A stretch of DNA of 64,000 nt from Typhlomys cinereus (taxonomy: Eukaryota > Chordata > Mammalia > Rodentia > Platacanthomyidae): assembly GCA_023101885.1 (NCBI GenBank), contig JALPQD010000004.1:16520688-16584687 (forward strand), read 5' to 3'. Below the pieces are notes generated by a model, which did no database searches, was not told the origin of the DNA, and saw nothing but the letters and a program-made list of their open reading frames with translations. Positions 20,521-33,632 of this stretch are shown here, one piece after another. Numbering within the stretch: the first letter of the stretch is position 1; each line of letters starts with the position of its first letter. Both the position numbers and the translations under genes were made by a program.

Positions 20521-23120
20521 TATATTAAAAGTTCATTTCTTAGTCGTCAAACTGACACTTGTATCTAAATACAATTTAGATACAACAGCTATCAATTACA
20601 GAGTTGAAAAAAAGGACAGAAGGGGAATAGAAATTAAGGGAGGAAAGGATTAGAAAAGGAAATAGGATAGAAATAAGCAGGAATAAAGAAGGGAGGTTTG
20701 AAAAGAAGGAAGTATTAAAGTTTCCACTAATGCTAAGAGAATAGTAATTAAGTTCTTTAGGAAACAGCTTAATAAGTTGACCCCTTATCTATAAAGTAAT
20801 ATTATAGTTATTCACATAATCTATTCAATATGTTTCACTCTCAACTGGAAGAAAATGAATGCACTAGTTATAAATCTAAAATTAAATAACTGTAGAAATT
20901 TGTAAATTCTGTCCTATGGCTTGCACTGCTATATAAAGAAAAGGTACATTGAAAAGTAAATCAAACATTAATATAAATCAAATTTCAAACTTTTTGCCCT
21001 TTTAAGATTTTATCAATTTTTTCTAGATGATTACAGAATCTACTTTTTGATATTTTTTGGTGACTTAAATAAGTTGACAATTAGATAATCATATAATTAC
21101 AATATCAAGATTGAGCCAAGAATCTCTAAAGAATACTTTTTAGCATATGTCTGCATTTCCAAATTATTTGCATAAGAAGTAGATATTCATATGTTGAGTT
21201 TTGTTCCTTTGCTTTAATAACAGCTTAGATTATTCCTTGATTTTGAAAGTTAATTAAAAACTTCACTGTAATACTTGTATAATAATAAAATACAAATGCT
21301 TATTCTATAGGAAGTTTTACAATATTGCATCATTTGCAAGTAGTTTATCTTAAATGATATTATGAATCTTTAAAATTAATGAAAATCAAATGTAAGAATG
21401 CACATTTGCTTTAAAGTCCTGTGTAATCAGAAATATCAAATAAATGAAGATATTTTCACAACTTTTCATTAAGTCTAAGTAGTGTAGTTAGCTATTTCTA
21501 TTCTGTACTTCACCTTGAAACTTAAATTAGCTACATGATAAAGCACACTTTTATAGATTATCAAAACTATTTCAAATTCTACTCTGAAGGAAAAGAATAG
21601 CCTTTAAGGTCACTTTTATGTTTTATTCTAGTAGACTAGCTTTTTCTCATAAGTATTAGCTAATTGGTACAGAAATAAATCAGAATCCCATTTCACTCCA
21701 AAGTAGAGAGGCAGCATACCTCCTGTTGCAAAGTGTTATCCTTTTTCTGAGTTTTAGAGATAATTATTTTTTCTTTTTTTGAAGTCAGTATATTGCATAA
21801 TGTCAGTTCAGTCAGGATCACATTAGCAGTGTTGTGTTGAATGCTGTGAGAGGGATTTCCCTTGAGTACCTGGGCATACACACATGGCAAATGGCAGACA
21901 AACATTTGCGCACATTGATTGGGAATTCAAATTTGAACCCATCAATAATTATTGTTTTAGTTATTTTGACTTATTGATAAAAACAACTGTATTACTGACA
22001 TCTGCAGGGGAAAATTTCCACCTTGCACACATAAAGTGACAGATCCTACAGGAGAGTGACAGGCAGAGGTAAAGGAGTGAGATTGTGGGAAAAAAAAGAA
22101 AAAGAAAAAATGAACTTTGCAATTTTCTTGAGCAACTGGCAAACTAGGAAGTCAAATATCACTGATTAGGAATTGCCTTTAGTCCTGCAGTCACTAATTG
22201 GTATAAAAATTGTGTTTCTAGTAATGAGGAATGAGTAGTTTCTGGAGAAAAAAAACTACATGCACTTTAATCAATACTTACATCCAAGAACATGCTCTAA
22301 TGAAAAGACTCAAGGATGACATGTTGAGAGGGCTTGCTGCAGGATGATGAGAGAATGAGGTGTGATGGGGAGAGAGGTCCGCTAGCTCTGAGATATTATG
22401 TTTTCTCTAATGAAGACCATTAAATCAGCCAAATTTCAAGAACAACCATGAAACCTTACCTCAATTTATTCAGATCTTAGCAGATTGTCAACACTCAAAA
22501 ATAGAAAAGTATCAAGATTATTTTAAAGGCTTTGTAGAAATTAGAACATTTATGGTAGAAAAAAAAATCCTACATGAAGAAAGAGTGGTTTCTGTAGTAC
22601 ATAACAACTATGGAACCTGAAACTGGGGAACAGGTGTAAAAATCCTGCATATCAGGGCCTCTGATAATCTCTCTTCCCTCTGAAATCACAGGCTCAGCAT
22701 GTTCCAAATCCACAAGTCGGCTATAGCCCTGTTCCCATATCATTCCACAGCACTCTCCTTTTCCTGGTAAATGTCTGAGATTCAAAAATTGCTCTCTGAC
22801 AAGGAGAAACTACTTAATAACAGATATCTCAATAAGCATCTGTTCCTCTCCCTCTTGCCAAATGAACATAATATAGTCAAAACCAGGAATTTTATTTTTA
22901 CTTTCACTGACAAGACTAGATGCTAATGTGATGATAGAAAGTACAGACTGCTTCCATACTCCTAGGTTCAAGTCAGACTTTCTTACTTGCTAAATCTTTG
23001 CCTTGGAGGAATTTGTGCCACTTCCCCTATCAGTTAGTAATTCTCAAACTTACTTTCCATATTTCTTAGTGAATATACTTTGGCGGGGAAGGAAGGGGTC
23101 CTTAAAAACATGGCATACTG
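20521..23120. other. A+T-rich unique stretch without gene
   Basis: Short frames at 21693-21905 and 22570-22785 (minus) have no domains. No repeat family was recognised. Confidence 0.5.
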
Positions 23121-23439
23121 AGGCAAGGGAAATTACTAAATTAGAGTACTTGCCACTCAAGGTAAAGATAAGAATTTGTATCCTGAGAGTCACAAGAATT
23201 CAAGATGGACCTGGTAACCTAACTATAATTCCAGAGCTTGGAAGAAAGGGAAAAGCACAAAATACAGAAAAAGCACTCTGAGGCACACATTTCTCTGTGG
23301 AAGTGGCATGCATGTCCCAGTAAGAGGCCTGGTAGTGATCACAGTAAAGGGACCATAGTACTAAAGTATAAGTCAAGAATTGTTTATAGTACAATTTTTT
23401 TTTGTTTGTTTTCACATGTAGTCATAAAATCAAGTAAGC

Positions 23440-23672
23440 CTTTGTCAGTGGGGTGGCCGGAAGAGAGGCAGCTTGGTATGCCACAGAGGCCTGAATCCCC
23501 ATGTGAGTGGACAAGCCAGAGGAAACCCTGGGGACCCAGACAGGTAGGAGAGTGAGAGGGTGTGGGAAGGACTGATGAAAGGAAGAATGGAAATGGGAGG
23601 GAGGTGGGATGGAGGGAAGCAGGGATGAGTACTCAATATGTTTGTAAAACTAGAAATATTTTTAAAAGCACA
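23440..23672 (+). repeat. L1 3' end (5'-truncated)
   Basis: It contains gtggggtggccggaagagag, gacaagccagaggaaaccct, a purine-rich block (gggagggaggtgggatggag) and gtactcaatatgtttgtaaa before the A-rich end. The same blocks recur at 26340-26745. Confidence 0.75.
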
Positions 23673-24519
23673 TACACTGGCATAATAATCTTGAACAATT
23701 AAATCCTTAAGTTCTTCATCAGGAAAACCTTCAAAACTTTTCCTTAATGACTCTTGCCCTGTGGAATTTGATTTCCAGCCAGCTCATTCATTCATGATGC
23801 CACTAGTTCAAATTCTCCTGAGAACAAAATAACACAGAGAACCTGAAGAAATTATCCATCCAAGCAAGAGGCAACATCTATCCCCTGCCCCTTCCTAAAA
23901 TAGCTTTAGGGATACTCATTAAATTAATTTCTCATGTTGTAATCCAAAAGGACTGCGACCTACCAATGTATTGCCCTTACTTCCTTTGTTCACAGTTGCC
24001 TTGCTGTGTTTTTCTTAAAACTTATCCCCAGGAGTTTTCATGGTAATGCCAAGATTTTTCCATAGAAAATTTGTCCATTGACTTGTAGTTTTTAGGAAAA
24101 AAATCTTCTTAAACCATGAGGAAAAAAAGTGTAACAAATCTTGGGCCTCTGAAAGAATAATGCATATTGCTTTCTGCATCTAGGAACATCCTGTATTTTC
24201 TGAGTCAATGCTGAGTTGTTGGTTTTTTTTTTAAATCTCTCTTTTTGTTTTTAGCTAAAATTTTTCCTCCAACTTTGTGCTATGTCCCGAGTTTTTAAAA
24301 TCTCTGGGAAAACTTCCTTACATCTAGTATTATGAAGTTTACTGCTACCCAGCAATGGGAGAGGCTGTCATAAGTATTCTGATCCTATCCCTCTTGCCAG
24401 TTTACCACACGATAGGATTTTTGTTTTTATGCAAAACCTTGATGGTCTAGCATCAGTTTCTGTGTCTTTCAGACAAGTCCTTGCTCCAGAACTGCTATAG
24501 AATGAGTAACTATTAAATT
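23673..24519. other. Unique stretch without gene
   Basis: No supported feature. Confidence 0.5.
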
Positions 24520-24534
24520 CCAAGATAGTTACCT

Positions 24535-24830
24535 GGTTTTAAAGATTGATTGGTTGATTGATTGATTTGATTGATTTACTGTCTCTGTGTGTGTGTTTAT
24601 GTGCATCAGAGGACAATATGTGTGTCTGTGGAAGTCCAGGTGTAACATCAAGAATCACCCTGGAATTCTCTACCTCCTCTTTGCTTTGCTTTGGAGTTTC
24701 TCAGGCTCTGACTTCCAGGATCAAAAGTCCAGGCCCCTGCCATTTCCTCCTGGAATTTTTAAGTGGAATCAGGGATCTGAACTCAGGACCTTACAAGGCA
24801 GAGACTCAACTCCTAAGCCCTATCTCAGGC
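24535..24830 (-). repeat. Old B2-class SINE, minus strand
   Basis: It reads from a (GATT)n/GT-rich tail at 24545-24600 to a tRNA-like head ending at 24830. Target duplications ccaagatagttacct and ccaagatagttatct (24520-24534 and 24831-24845) differ at one base. Confidence 0.85.
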
Positions 24831-24845
24831 CCAAGATAGTTATCT

Positions 24846-26335
24846 TTCAAATACTTCAAACATGTCCTTTTTAATTATTAATAAATGATTATTATTTTCT
24901 CTGATACTCTTTGATTTTGGTAATTTTTGTTCAAAAGGAATAGTTTTTGCTTTGGCAAAATAATACCAAATGAAATAGAAACATAATACATGTGAAGTAC
25001 ATAGTTATAATCAAAACAGAAACTGTCGTCATCTTAACTATGAGTCCAAAGTTAGGATAAATAATAATGTACTTTAATATCATGTGTTTCTACTCAGCAC
25101 TAGACATAATAAACCTTCTCAGTAACATGCTAATAAAATCTGAGAAGTTCTGTTTAGAATGAATCCCTCAGCTTTTCCATTTACTCCTTAGCTAATACTA
25201 CTCTTTTTTATTATGTTACTTTTTAAAATAGCACTTCCAAAGGAAAGGGGATTCATTCACATGGGCATTGTCTCTGTACGTTCCTGTGCACTTTTAGTCA
25301 GAAGCAGGATAAGTTTTGATAATCCTGACTTCTGGGCATCTGGAGAAACTGTTTGTTCCAAATCCATACAAATGCTAGGAATGCTGAATCACAACATCCA
25401 AGAGGATGATGGTGATTTCACTGTGGAGATTCCGTGAGCAGTAATCTTAACATTGACTGAGGATTAAGTAAATGGTGAGAAAATGGAGATCCCCTTGTAC
25501 CCAGCAGTCCTTATAACTGCTAATTTACTATGCAATTCTAATTAAATGAAGCTGACTTCATAATGGCAAAGTATGGTGCCTGTGTAGGAAAGCTGTTAGC
25601 ATAATTATATCTCTAGCACAGGGGGCAAAGCAGATTACAATTACTGGAGAGTCATGGGAGCAGATACCATGAGTGTTGAAACATTAGAAAGGAGATTTAC
25701 AGACCTAAATATCCCCAATACAATGTGCCCTTGTATTTAAGTTTCTATTCATTAGGTAGCATCTAATAGAGAAATTAAAAATTAAGTATTGTTTGCTAGG
25801 TAATCGGTTTAAAACTCAGAGAAAAAGCACTGAGGGAGAGAATATGGATATATGAAATATCTGTGTACATGGATTAAATATAGTTCAGTGAATTTTTTTT
25901 GCCTTGTCAAACTATTACCTTCTTCAAAAGATATATAATGTGACAGTTATATATAAAACCATAAATAAAAATTGGCCAATAAGCATGAAAGTGCCTTAAT
26001 GTACAATATTGGATCCCATTCCTTACATAAATTTTTATGCTTATCTCCTATTGAATTGAAAAAGAAGCAATTCTGAAAACTTATTTTTAAAAAAAATTCT
26101 AATACAGTGTGAACTAAATAAGAAGTTCAACCTACTCTTGGTTATGTAGCAGGAAGGACCCTGTTTCAAAAATATTACAACATTACATTGCCAGAGGTAT
26201 GTTGAGATGATTGTGAAAATTTTTAAATATTAATCAAATAATTTCCAACTTTAATATTTCCAACATTCTCCCACAGAATATCAAGGAATTTAAGAGGCAT
26301 AAACAACGGAAACCTTGGGAACTAAAGCTGGATGA
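24846..26335. other. A+T-rich unique stretch without gene
   Basis: The plus-strand frame at 25213-25437 (74 codons) has no recognised domain. Confidence 0.5.
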
Positions 26336-26565
26336 GTGAAGGGAAAAATGCCCCTATCAGTGGGGTGGCTAAAAGAGAGGCAACTTGACAAACCACCAAG
26401 ATCTGAACACCCACAAGGGTAGACAAGCCAAAGGAAACCTTGGGATCCATAGAAGCTGACAGGTAGGAGGGCAAGGTTGATGAGGAATGGGAGGGAAAGA
26501 CAAAGGAGGGAAGCAGGAATAAGTACTCAAAATGCTTGTAAAAGTAGAAAAATGAAAAAGAAAAG
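26336..26565 (+). repeat. L1 3' end, first of two in tandem
   Basis: tcagtggggtggctaaaaga, agacaagccaaaggaaacct and gtactcaaaatgcttgtaaa are followed by an A-rich tail at about 26545-26565. It has the same family blocks as 23440. Confidence 0.75.
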
Positions 26566-26745
26566 AGTAGACAAATAAGCGTGAACCCTGGTATCTACAG
26601 AAGCAGACAGGCAGAAGGGTTGGAAGAAGAGTGGGAAGGATGGATTGAGGAAGGGAAGGGAAAAGAGATGGGTGGGAAGGGGGATAGAGGGAAGTAGGGA
26701 TGAGTACTCAATATGCTTGTAAAACTAGAAAAGCAAAAAAAGATT
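26566..26745 (+). repeat. L1 3' end, second of two in tandem
   Basis: Starting with gtagacaaataagcgtgaac, it repeats the second half of the preceding copy (agcagacaggcagaagggtt, purine block, gtactcaatatgcttgtaaa) and has its own A-rich end. Confidence 0.75.
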
Positions 26746-26867
26746 CCCAAGTTCAAAGCTGAATAATCTTCAGCCAGTACACTACAGGTGAAAAATAAAT
26801 ATTTTCCAAATAACATAATTTCAATCCTATTATTAAAACATTTTGCTTCATTTAAAAAATAATTGTC

Positions 26868-27170
26868 GGGGCTAGAGAGGTGGCTCAGGGGTTAAGCCTC
26901 CACCTTGCCGGCGGAAGGTCCTGAGTTCGGATCCCAGATCCCACGTATAGACGCCAGGCGGAAGCGGGGGCGGCCTGCGCTTCTGGTCCTGGTAGGGCGG
27001 AGCCTGTGAATCCCGGGGCAGAAGGAGGTGGAGGCGGTCCATGGTGGTTCGCGAATTCGTCCGCGAACACACACAGACACACACACAGACAGACACACAC
27101 ACGCGCGCGCACATACATACGCACATGCGCACAGTTGAATAAATAATAATGATAATAAAAAATTTTAAAA
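26868..27170 (+). repeat. B2-class SINE (young subfamily)
   Basis: The head ggggctagagaggtggctca, B box gagttcggatcc, and a CpG-rich body (gcgggggcggcctgcg, gcgaattcgtccgcgaac) are intact, and the tail ends aataataatgataataaa. Several CpGs remain undecayed, which argues for a recent insertion. Confidence 0.9.
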
Positions 27171-30070
27171 AATAGTCAATGATACATGTTTAAGTAGCCA
27201 CTAAAGAATATAATTATTCATTATAATTTATTAAAACTTGGTTTCCATTATTAACTTAACAAAATTACACAAAATGAGGATGAATTCTGACTTTAACCTA
27301 ATTGACTTTTAATAATCTACAAAATTTACTTGTGCTGTCCAGAACAACCAGAGCCTTCTGAAACCTATTTGGGTGTTGGCAGAAATAATTGTTGGACCAC
27401 TGTACATAAAACATCTAAGAATCATAGACAACAAGGTATGCATCTGTGTGAGAGTGAAAAACCACACTCCTGACATTTCAGTAGTAAGGCATACTAATAA
27501 CTAAAATGTTCTAACATCTTATTTCAAATAAATTTAAATCTGCATACTTGTTATTCCTTACAGTTACAAAAACAGCTGAAGAGTATCTGAAAAATCTGAA
27601 ATCACACTTTAACAACATTCATTAAAGGTTCTGAACTCCAAAAGTTAGTTTTTCCCTTTTTTATTTACTAAATATTCCAACTACAATTTTCAAGAGGTAT
27701 TGCATAATCTCTAAATGGTTGTGGGGTTTTTTTTCCTCTAGTATATTTGAATCATGACTCAGAGGCAAATTTGTGTTGCCAAAAATGATACCTGTGTCAA
27801 TTTGTTAATTTTTTTTTCAGAATTACTAGTCTGCAAATTACTCAAAGATACTTACCTGATTGGAACCAAAACCAATTTCTTGAACATGATTGCCACAAAT
27901 TAAACCAAGTATTTTTGTTAGCTTTCTGAGACAGTACAAAAACTATGCTGTAGACAACGATATGTATCTGATTGCCCAGAGATGTAAAATATAAATTATT
28001 TTCAAAGAATTTCTATGTAAACATCTTGAAGTATCTCCTTATATTTTGAGGCATGGGAAAAGTGCCAGGCTCCATTATAAAAGTGATTATGTGTTCAGAG
28101 TATCATAGTAGAGAGCCTGTTATATATTTTGGTAGAAAATATGGTTCTTCTTGGTGGATTTATTACACACCTGAAAACCTGGAGATTTAGCTAATATGAA
28201 ATATTATGCCAAATGCTAATTTTTAAAAAATCAAGCATGTCAGAAAGTAATGGAGATAATTGTCAGATTTGGGGAGTGTTCAGGAACTCTTCGAAAAGTC
28301 CAACAAGAAGCTAGACTTGGCATCATGGCAGAAAGACAAGTTTCTGATGAAGATTTTAACTCTACTCCATTAGAGTCAATTAACACCTTGCATGGAAGCA
28401 ATGTTTTAAGTAAAAGTAGTGTTTATTTAATGAAGGAAATGCCTCAGCTTTGTGAAAATTAGAAAATCTGGATTTTTCATAAAATATTCAGGCTTTTGAA
28501 TAATAAAATATGATGCTCATTAAAAACACTGAATGTAAGAGTTTCAGATCTGCCATTGTTACTGATATGAAGCCTCAGATTTGAATACATATCTGCTGGG
28601 AGGAGAGGGGAAGTTACTCCTCCAATACAGTAACTCAAAAGCAAAAGTATAGCAGGAGCACATGCTGCATATTTGGAGAAAAAGGCAAATGAGGCTGCTT
28701 GGAATAGAAAACTGCTGAGCTGAGAAATAAAACACTCTTTAGTTTAATTATATGAATGGATATTAAAATAAATGTTTCATGGACTTCTGGAACAAACAAA
28801 ACTCATAAAGGAGGGAGTGTTTAAGAGCCAGATTATCATTATACAGGAAAATATCAATCTCATGAAACAATTAGAAGATATTATTTTATAGGAAGCAAAG
28901 TTCCATGTAAACATCTGACAGGATTTTGAACAAAGATGGAATTTAACTTTTTGCAGAAAACTTTCCTACATGATTTCATTTATAAATTTGTATGGAACAT
29001 CTCAAAATTGGTATGTGTCTGAAACCACTGATTAATGTTATGTTTAAAAAAAACATGATTCCTCATTAAGCATATGTGGCAAAATCCCTTGGGAAGATCG
29101 AATGACCTCTGTTCTTACGTATGTGTCATCATGATGGATAGGATCATCAATCTGCCCATTTGTACCATCATCACTTGTATGTGAGGTTCTGTTTGACCTA
29201 CAGATCTCTTTTGCAGGCAGAATAATTTATGCTTTTATATCCAAACTGAAACATTTTATAATGATGTAAAAATAACTTAAAATCCTACGTAATGATACCT
29301 CCTAAAGAGTTATTGGAAAGAAACCACAAAGACCCCAAAAACAAGGTAAGCATTTACTATAAATGTTTTTTATACTCTAAAAACCATTATTAAGACCCTG
29401 CAGCGAAAGACAACACATACAAAGTTGTAAGGACATGGGGGAAGAACAAGTTGAAAAAGAGAGAGACATCTTCTCCATCGTGGCTATCCCCAAAGAGCCA
29501 GAAAGTATGATCAAATCTTCTAGGGAAAAATAGAAAACAATAGCCTCTCCCAGTTAAACACACTACAAGATATAATTAAAAACTCTCTCTGGGGTAGTTC
29601 AGTAATGCAATAGTGGGCTATCAGGCGTGGAAGCAACCAATTGCTTCCTAATACATATTGGGTCCAGTTTCATGACAGAGAATACAACACTGGTACTGTA
29701 AACCAAGTCAAATACCAGTAGATAGGGAGCTCATAGTCCTGGGAGGGAGGGAACTTTGTTAGTGCTAGCTATAAATACTTATCACTATGCACACAGATCA
29801 TTGAAGTATTCAGCACTCAATCAAGAAGTTTCATCATTGTAAACAAGTACATAAGACTCATAAATGGGAAAATCCAAGTAGTCTCTCAGTAGGTAAAAGA
29901 ATGAAGATGTAGTATATCAATGTGATATTGATAAAATTGATCAATAATCAATGAAAATATACACCTTCCATGTATATTGGTAATTGAAAGAAGCTATTTA
30001 TGACCACCCTAGATGGTATGCTTAGTTAAATGACATTAGGAAAGAAAAACACAAAATGAAAAAATGTTAT
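27171..30070. other. A+T-rich stretch without gene
   Basis: The 70-codon plus frame at 28250-28462 has no recognised domain. The part at about 29380-30060 is compositionally different and may be an old unidentified repeat. Confidence 0.5.
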
Positions 30071-30072
30071 GT

Positions 30073-30450
30073 GTCATGGTTTGAAAGTGAGTTGTCCCCC
30101 ACAGACACATGTGTTTGTATCATTAACTAATATTAATGTTTGGGAAGACACTGATAACTTTAGGAGGCTGAGCCTTGCTGGAAGAAGACCTGTCACAGGG
30201 GTCATCCTGTTTATATGAATAGTCTGCTCTTGCAGTTTGTTCTTGTTTTCTCTGTCTCTATGGTGATGGCTGTGATCTGAACAGGCCTTCCTGCTTCTGC
30301 CTTTGAGTGATGTCTTTTATTACATGATTCCCAACATAATGGACTATATCTTCTCTCTGAAAAAATAAGCCAAATAAATATTCCTTTCTTCTCTTAAGTT
30401 TCTTGAGTCTAAGGGTTGTCTCAGTAGCACAACTAAAGATAACTGCAACA
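30073..30450 (+). repeat. MaLR-like LTR
   Basis: TGTCATGGTTTGAAAG...AACTGCAACA. Inside are ttgtcccccacagacacatg, tttaggaggctgagccttgc, an ataatggactatat block and aataagccaaataaatattc with a polyadenylation signal. This is the layout of MaLR-type LTRs. No matching second LTR lies nearby. Confidence 0.6.
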
Positions 30451-31294
30451 GGAGCTTAGCAGTGGTAAGTACTAAGAGCAGGTTATCAAAACAATACTGA
30501 GAATTTGGTACTATAAAGTGTTGCTGTGAAACTAAGGGAGTTTTGTATTGAGAAATATACTCATTGCTGTCATGTGGCTAGTGTGCATTTGGAACTGTTT
30601 TTTAGATGTCTAGAAATTTGGAATTAGAGGTTAGGAAAGCCAGTATTTATTGGTAATGGGAACTAAAAGGCCATTCTTGTGAGAGTTTAGAAGACAGCAA
30701 TGCTGAGAGAGCTGCTGATAAGTGGAGACCTAGGTTCTGTTGGTCCAGAGGGTAGCAAAGGCTATTTTACAAACTGGAACAAGGGCAATTGAAGTAATGC
30801 TTTAGCAGAGAGTTTGGTCAAATTTTGCCTTCTTCCTGAAACTTTACCTGGCGGTATATCAAAATGGTTGGTGGAGGAAGCTTCAAGACAACATAGTTTT
30901 GAGTGTGTGACATGGATCCATTTTAGTATTCTTATTCAAATTAATTATGAAAAGCAACAAATTGGACAGAAATCATGTTTGATAATGAAGGATGTGATAT
31001 CAAACTTAAAGAAACAGTAAACATAAAAATGATTATTACTGCAAAAAAGATTTGCCATATTAGTGAGCTGAAGCCTGTTCTTCATTAAGACAACAGAAAA
31101 TTGGGGCTGGAGATGTGGCTCAAGGGTTAAGCCTCTGCATTGCATGTCCTGAGTTCGGATCCTAGACCCCACCAGGTGGAAGCGGAGCGACCTGCGTTTC
31201 TGGTCCTGGTGAGGCGGAGCCTGTGAATCCTGGGGCAGCGTAAACAAGGAGGAGGTGGAGGCGATCCATGATGGTTCCCGAATTCGTCTGTGGG

Positions 31295-31345
<51 letters not shown>

Positions 31346-31990
31346 ACGCCCACACACGCACATGCACAATTGAATAAATAATAATTAAAAAATTTAAAAA
31401 AAGAAAATGATACACCCATTGAGCAAGTCCCTTAGAGAAGACTCCCATCTATAAGAACACAAATTATTTTGGAGGCAAAGAGCTATAGATCAGAGTTCCT
31501 GCTCTACTAAAATAACAGTTCTAGAGAGCATCTTCCAAGTGTCAATAAGAAGAACCTGAATTAGCTATGATCCAAGGGATCCAATCGCTAACCTAAGATT
31601 ATAACATTACTTGACAACATTGTCTGAATGTTATTGGTTTTAGATGCATTAAAGATGCAAAAGTAAAGAGGTCATGGATTCCTGCTTTGGGGTTTCAGAG
31701 TGTGACTGAAGCCAGCTAGTGTGTGATAAGATTTGAGAACCAACATTGAGACCAGGGATTGTATTTCAAGATGTGGAGTTGAAATTTGGATTTTTGTTAA
31801 AGCATAAGTATGATAGAGATGTCAGAGCCAGCATGGGATATCTGCCAAGGAGAGCAATTCACCAAATTAGGAGCCGGTCCAAGACAATGATGTGATATGT
31901 TCTTTGAGCAATCACACAGCAGAGGAGAAACAAAGCCTTTTAGAACTGAAATAATTTCTACAGGTAGCTCACGTGGTCGACTTGGACTGC
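30451..31990 (+). repeat. MaLR-like non-coding internal region, interrupted by a SINE
   Basis: It continues directly from the LTR. gtactaagagcaggttatc, a later tgctttagcagagag with cattttgcc-like text, and a glycine/purine-rich segment near 31800-31900 recall the non-coding interior of MaLR elements. The SINE at 31103 interrupts it. The right boundary is approximate. Confidence 0.4.
31103..31402 (+). repeat. B2-class SINE (young subfamily) with long (CA)n
   Basis: Head ggggctggagatgtggctca, B box gagttcggatcc, then a pure (CA)n at 31300-31340 and ttgaataaataataa tail. Short flanking repeats (agaaaat) are compatible with target duplication. It is 12-15 bases shorter than its relatives because of a small deletion after the head. 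Confidence 0.9.
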
Positions 31991-32772
31991 TGGATTTAGG
32001 GCTATCATTCTTGTTATCGAACAATTTTCCATATTCATGGATTATGTATGAAATAAAGGAGAGGGAATTCAGTGAAGCTCAGAATGAAACACACTGCGGT
32101 AAGTAATCTAACTATAGTAAAATAAATAAAATAAATACTATACAATAAATAAAAATAGCCCTATTGAAGTAAACAAACATCAAAGAGACAAATTTTGATC
32201 TAATTCATTTTAAAAATAAGTGACTTTAATAATTTTTTGTTATTTTCTGATGTCACTGAGAATTGAACCAACAACACTTAGCATGTCAAACAAGTGCTCT
32301 ACCACTGAAACTTAAAGAATGTGAGAGCCAGAGGACAAGGAATAGCATTGTGGACTGATTTGTTATAGACATGGCACGACTAATACACACATGAAGTCTG
32401 TACAGTTGTGGCTACTTGCACAAGATCTATAAAGACAAAGCCAGTAAAAAGTCCAACATGATGGGGTAAGGGCTTTTAATAACCCATATATAGTTAAGAG
32501 ATTATTAGTAGTTGATAGGTTTGGAGTAAGCAAGTGTCACTTTACTCTTGAGATGAAAACATAGGCAGGTTGATCATGCTTTGGTGGAAACTCTGACACC
32601 ATAAGCAGTACATGGGTAGCAAGAATGAAACTCGTTTTTTAAAAAAATTGTGAGGGCAGACACTTTTGAGGGTAAAAGTGTGTTTGGCTAAGATATAAGG
32701 GCAAAAATAGACAGATATGGTCAAAATACATTGTAAGCTTATATTAAATTTGTGGAAAATAATTAAAATACT
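31991..32772. other. A+T-rich stretch with an ID-like tRNA head
   Basis: At about 32250-32312 the minus strand reads agtggtagagcacttgtt and ggttcaattctcagtg, the A-box/B-box arrangement of an ID or B4-head SINE. Nothing else is supported. Confidence 0.5.
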
Positions 32773-32791
32773 AAATGAGTGAATCTGCACT

Positions 32792-33611
32792 CGTGTTTAG
32801 ATTGATTTGAAGTGCTGGTTTTGTGTCCCCCATCACGTATTGGGGGGGGTTGATAAAGTAGTTGCTTGTAGTCTGACCCTCTTCACTACTGTGTCCTATT
32901 CCTGTTCTTCCCTATCCTTTAAGCCTTTTCTTCTATAAAACTCTTTAAAAAACATATTTTAAATCTTTGGATAGAAGAGGATCTCAATACCGAGACCTGG
33001 ATTCACCTTATGCAATACAAGAATAGCAAAATAGGCAACAGTCAACCAGAATGCAGAGTACCCGCCCACTAATATGTTCACCCAGAACCAGACCAGCCAA
33101 ATCTCTCCCCAGGATAAGGGAACCTTGTGGAATAGGGACCATAAGACTATAAGAGATTAAATATGGAGCAGTCAACCTCTGGAGAAGACACTCCATTTAA
33201 GTTAGGGCTGCTGCCTCCAAAAATTCACTGCAATTACACTTGACCAGTGGCTGACATTTTAACATGCCTCCATAGACTAGTGAGGATCTCAGGAGAAATA
33301 ATTTCAAATAGTAGGAACCTTAAGGGTAAGAAGTTGGACAAGTGTAGTGGACTACATATACCAGTGGTCAGCACAAGGAAGTGCCACTTTCTCTGCCAGA
33401 GAGACCTGAACCCCTATTAGAGCAGATAATCCAGAGAGAACACTAGGATCCATATAAACTGATGGAGAAGAGGGTGAGAAGAAGTAGGTTGGATCCATGA
33501 AGGGAGGAGAAGGATGGAGAGAAGGGAGGAATAAAGAGAAGGGAAAAGCAGGGTGGTAAGGATACCTACTCATTGAACTTGTATAACTAGGAAAAATAAT
33601 GATTAAAAAAT
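32792..33611 (+). mobile_element. 5'-truncated L1 3' end with target duplication
   Basis: The 3' UTR has agaagacactccatttaagt, gttagggctgctgcc, a purine-rich run and cattgaacttgtataactag, then an A-rich tail at 33592-33611. Flanking near-repeats aaatgagtgaatctgcactc (32773) and aaattgagtgaacctgcatc (33612) differ by one indel and a few bases. The first ~190 bases (to about 32985) do not align with the other L1 3' UTRs here and may be an inverted or unrelated 5' piece. Confidence 0.7.
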
Positions 33612-33632
33612 AAATTGAGTGAACCTGCATCC

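Noticed and set aside
28250..28462. 70-codon plus-strand frame
   Set aside because: Unrecognised, in A+T-rich DNA with no flanking exon signals. Kept as background.
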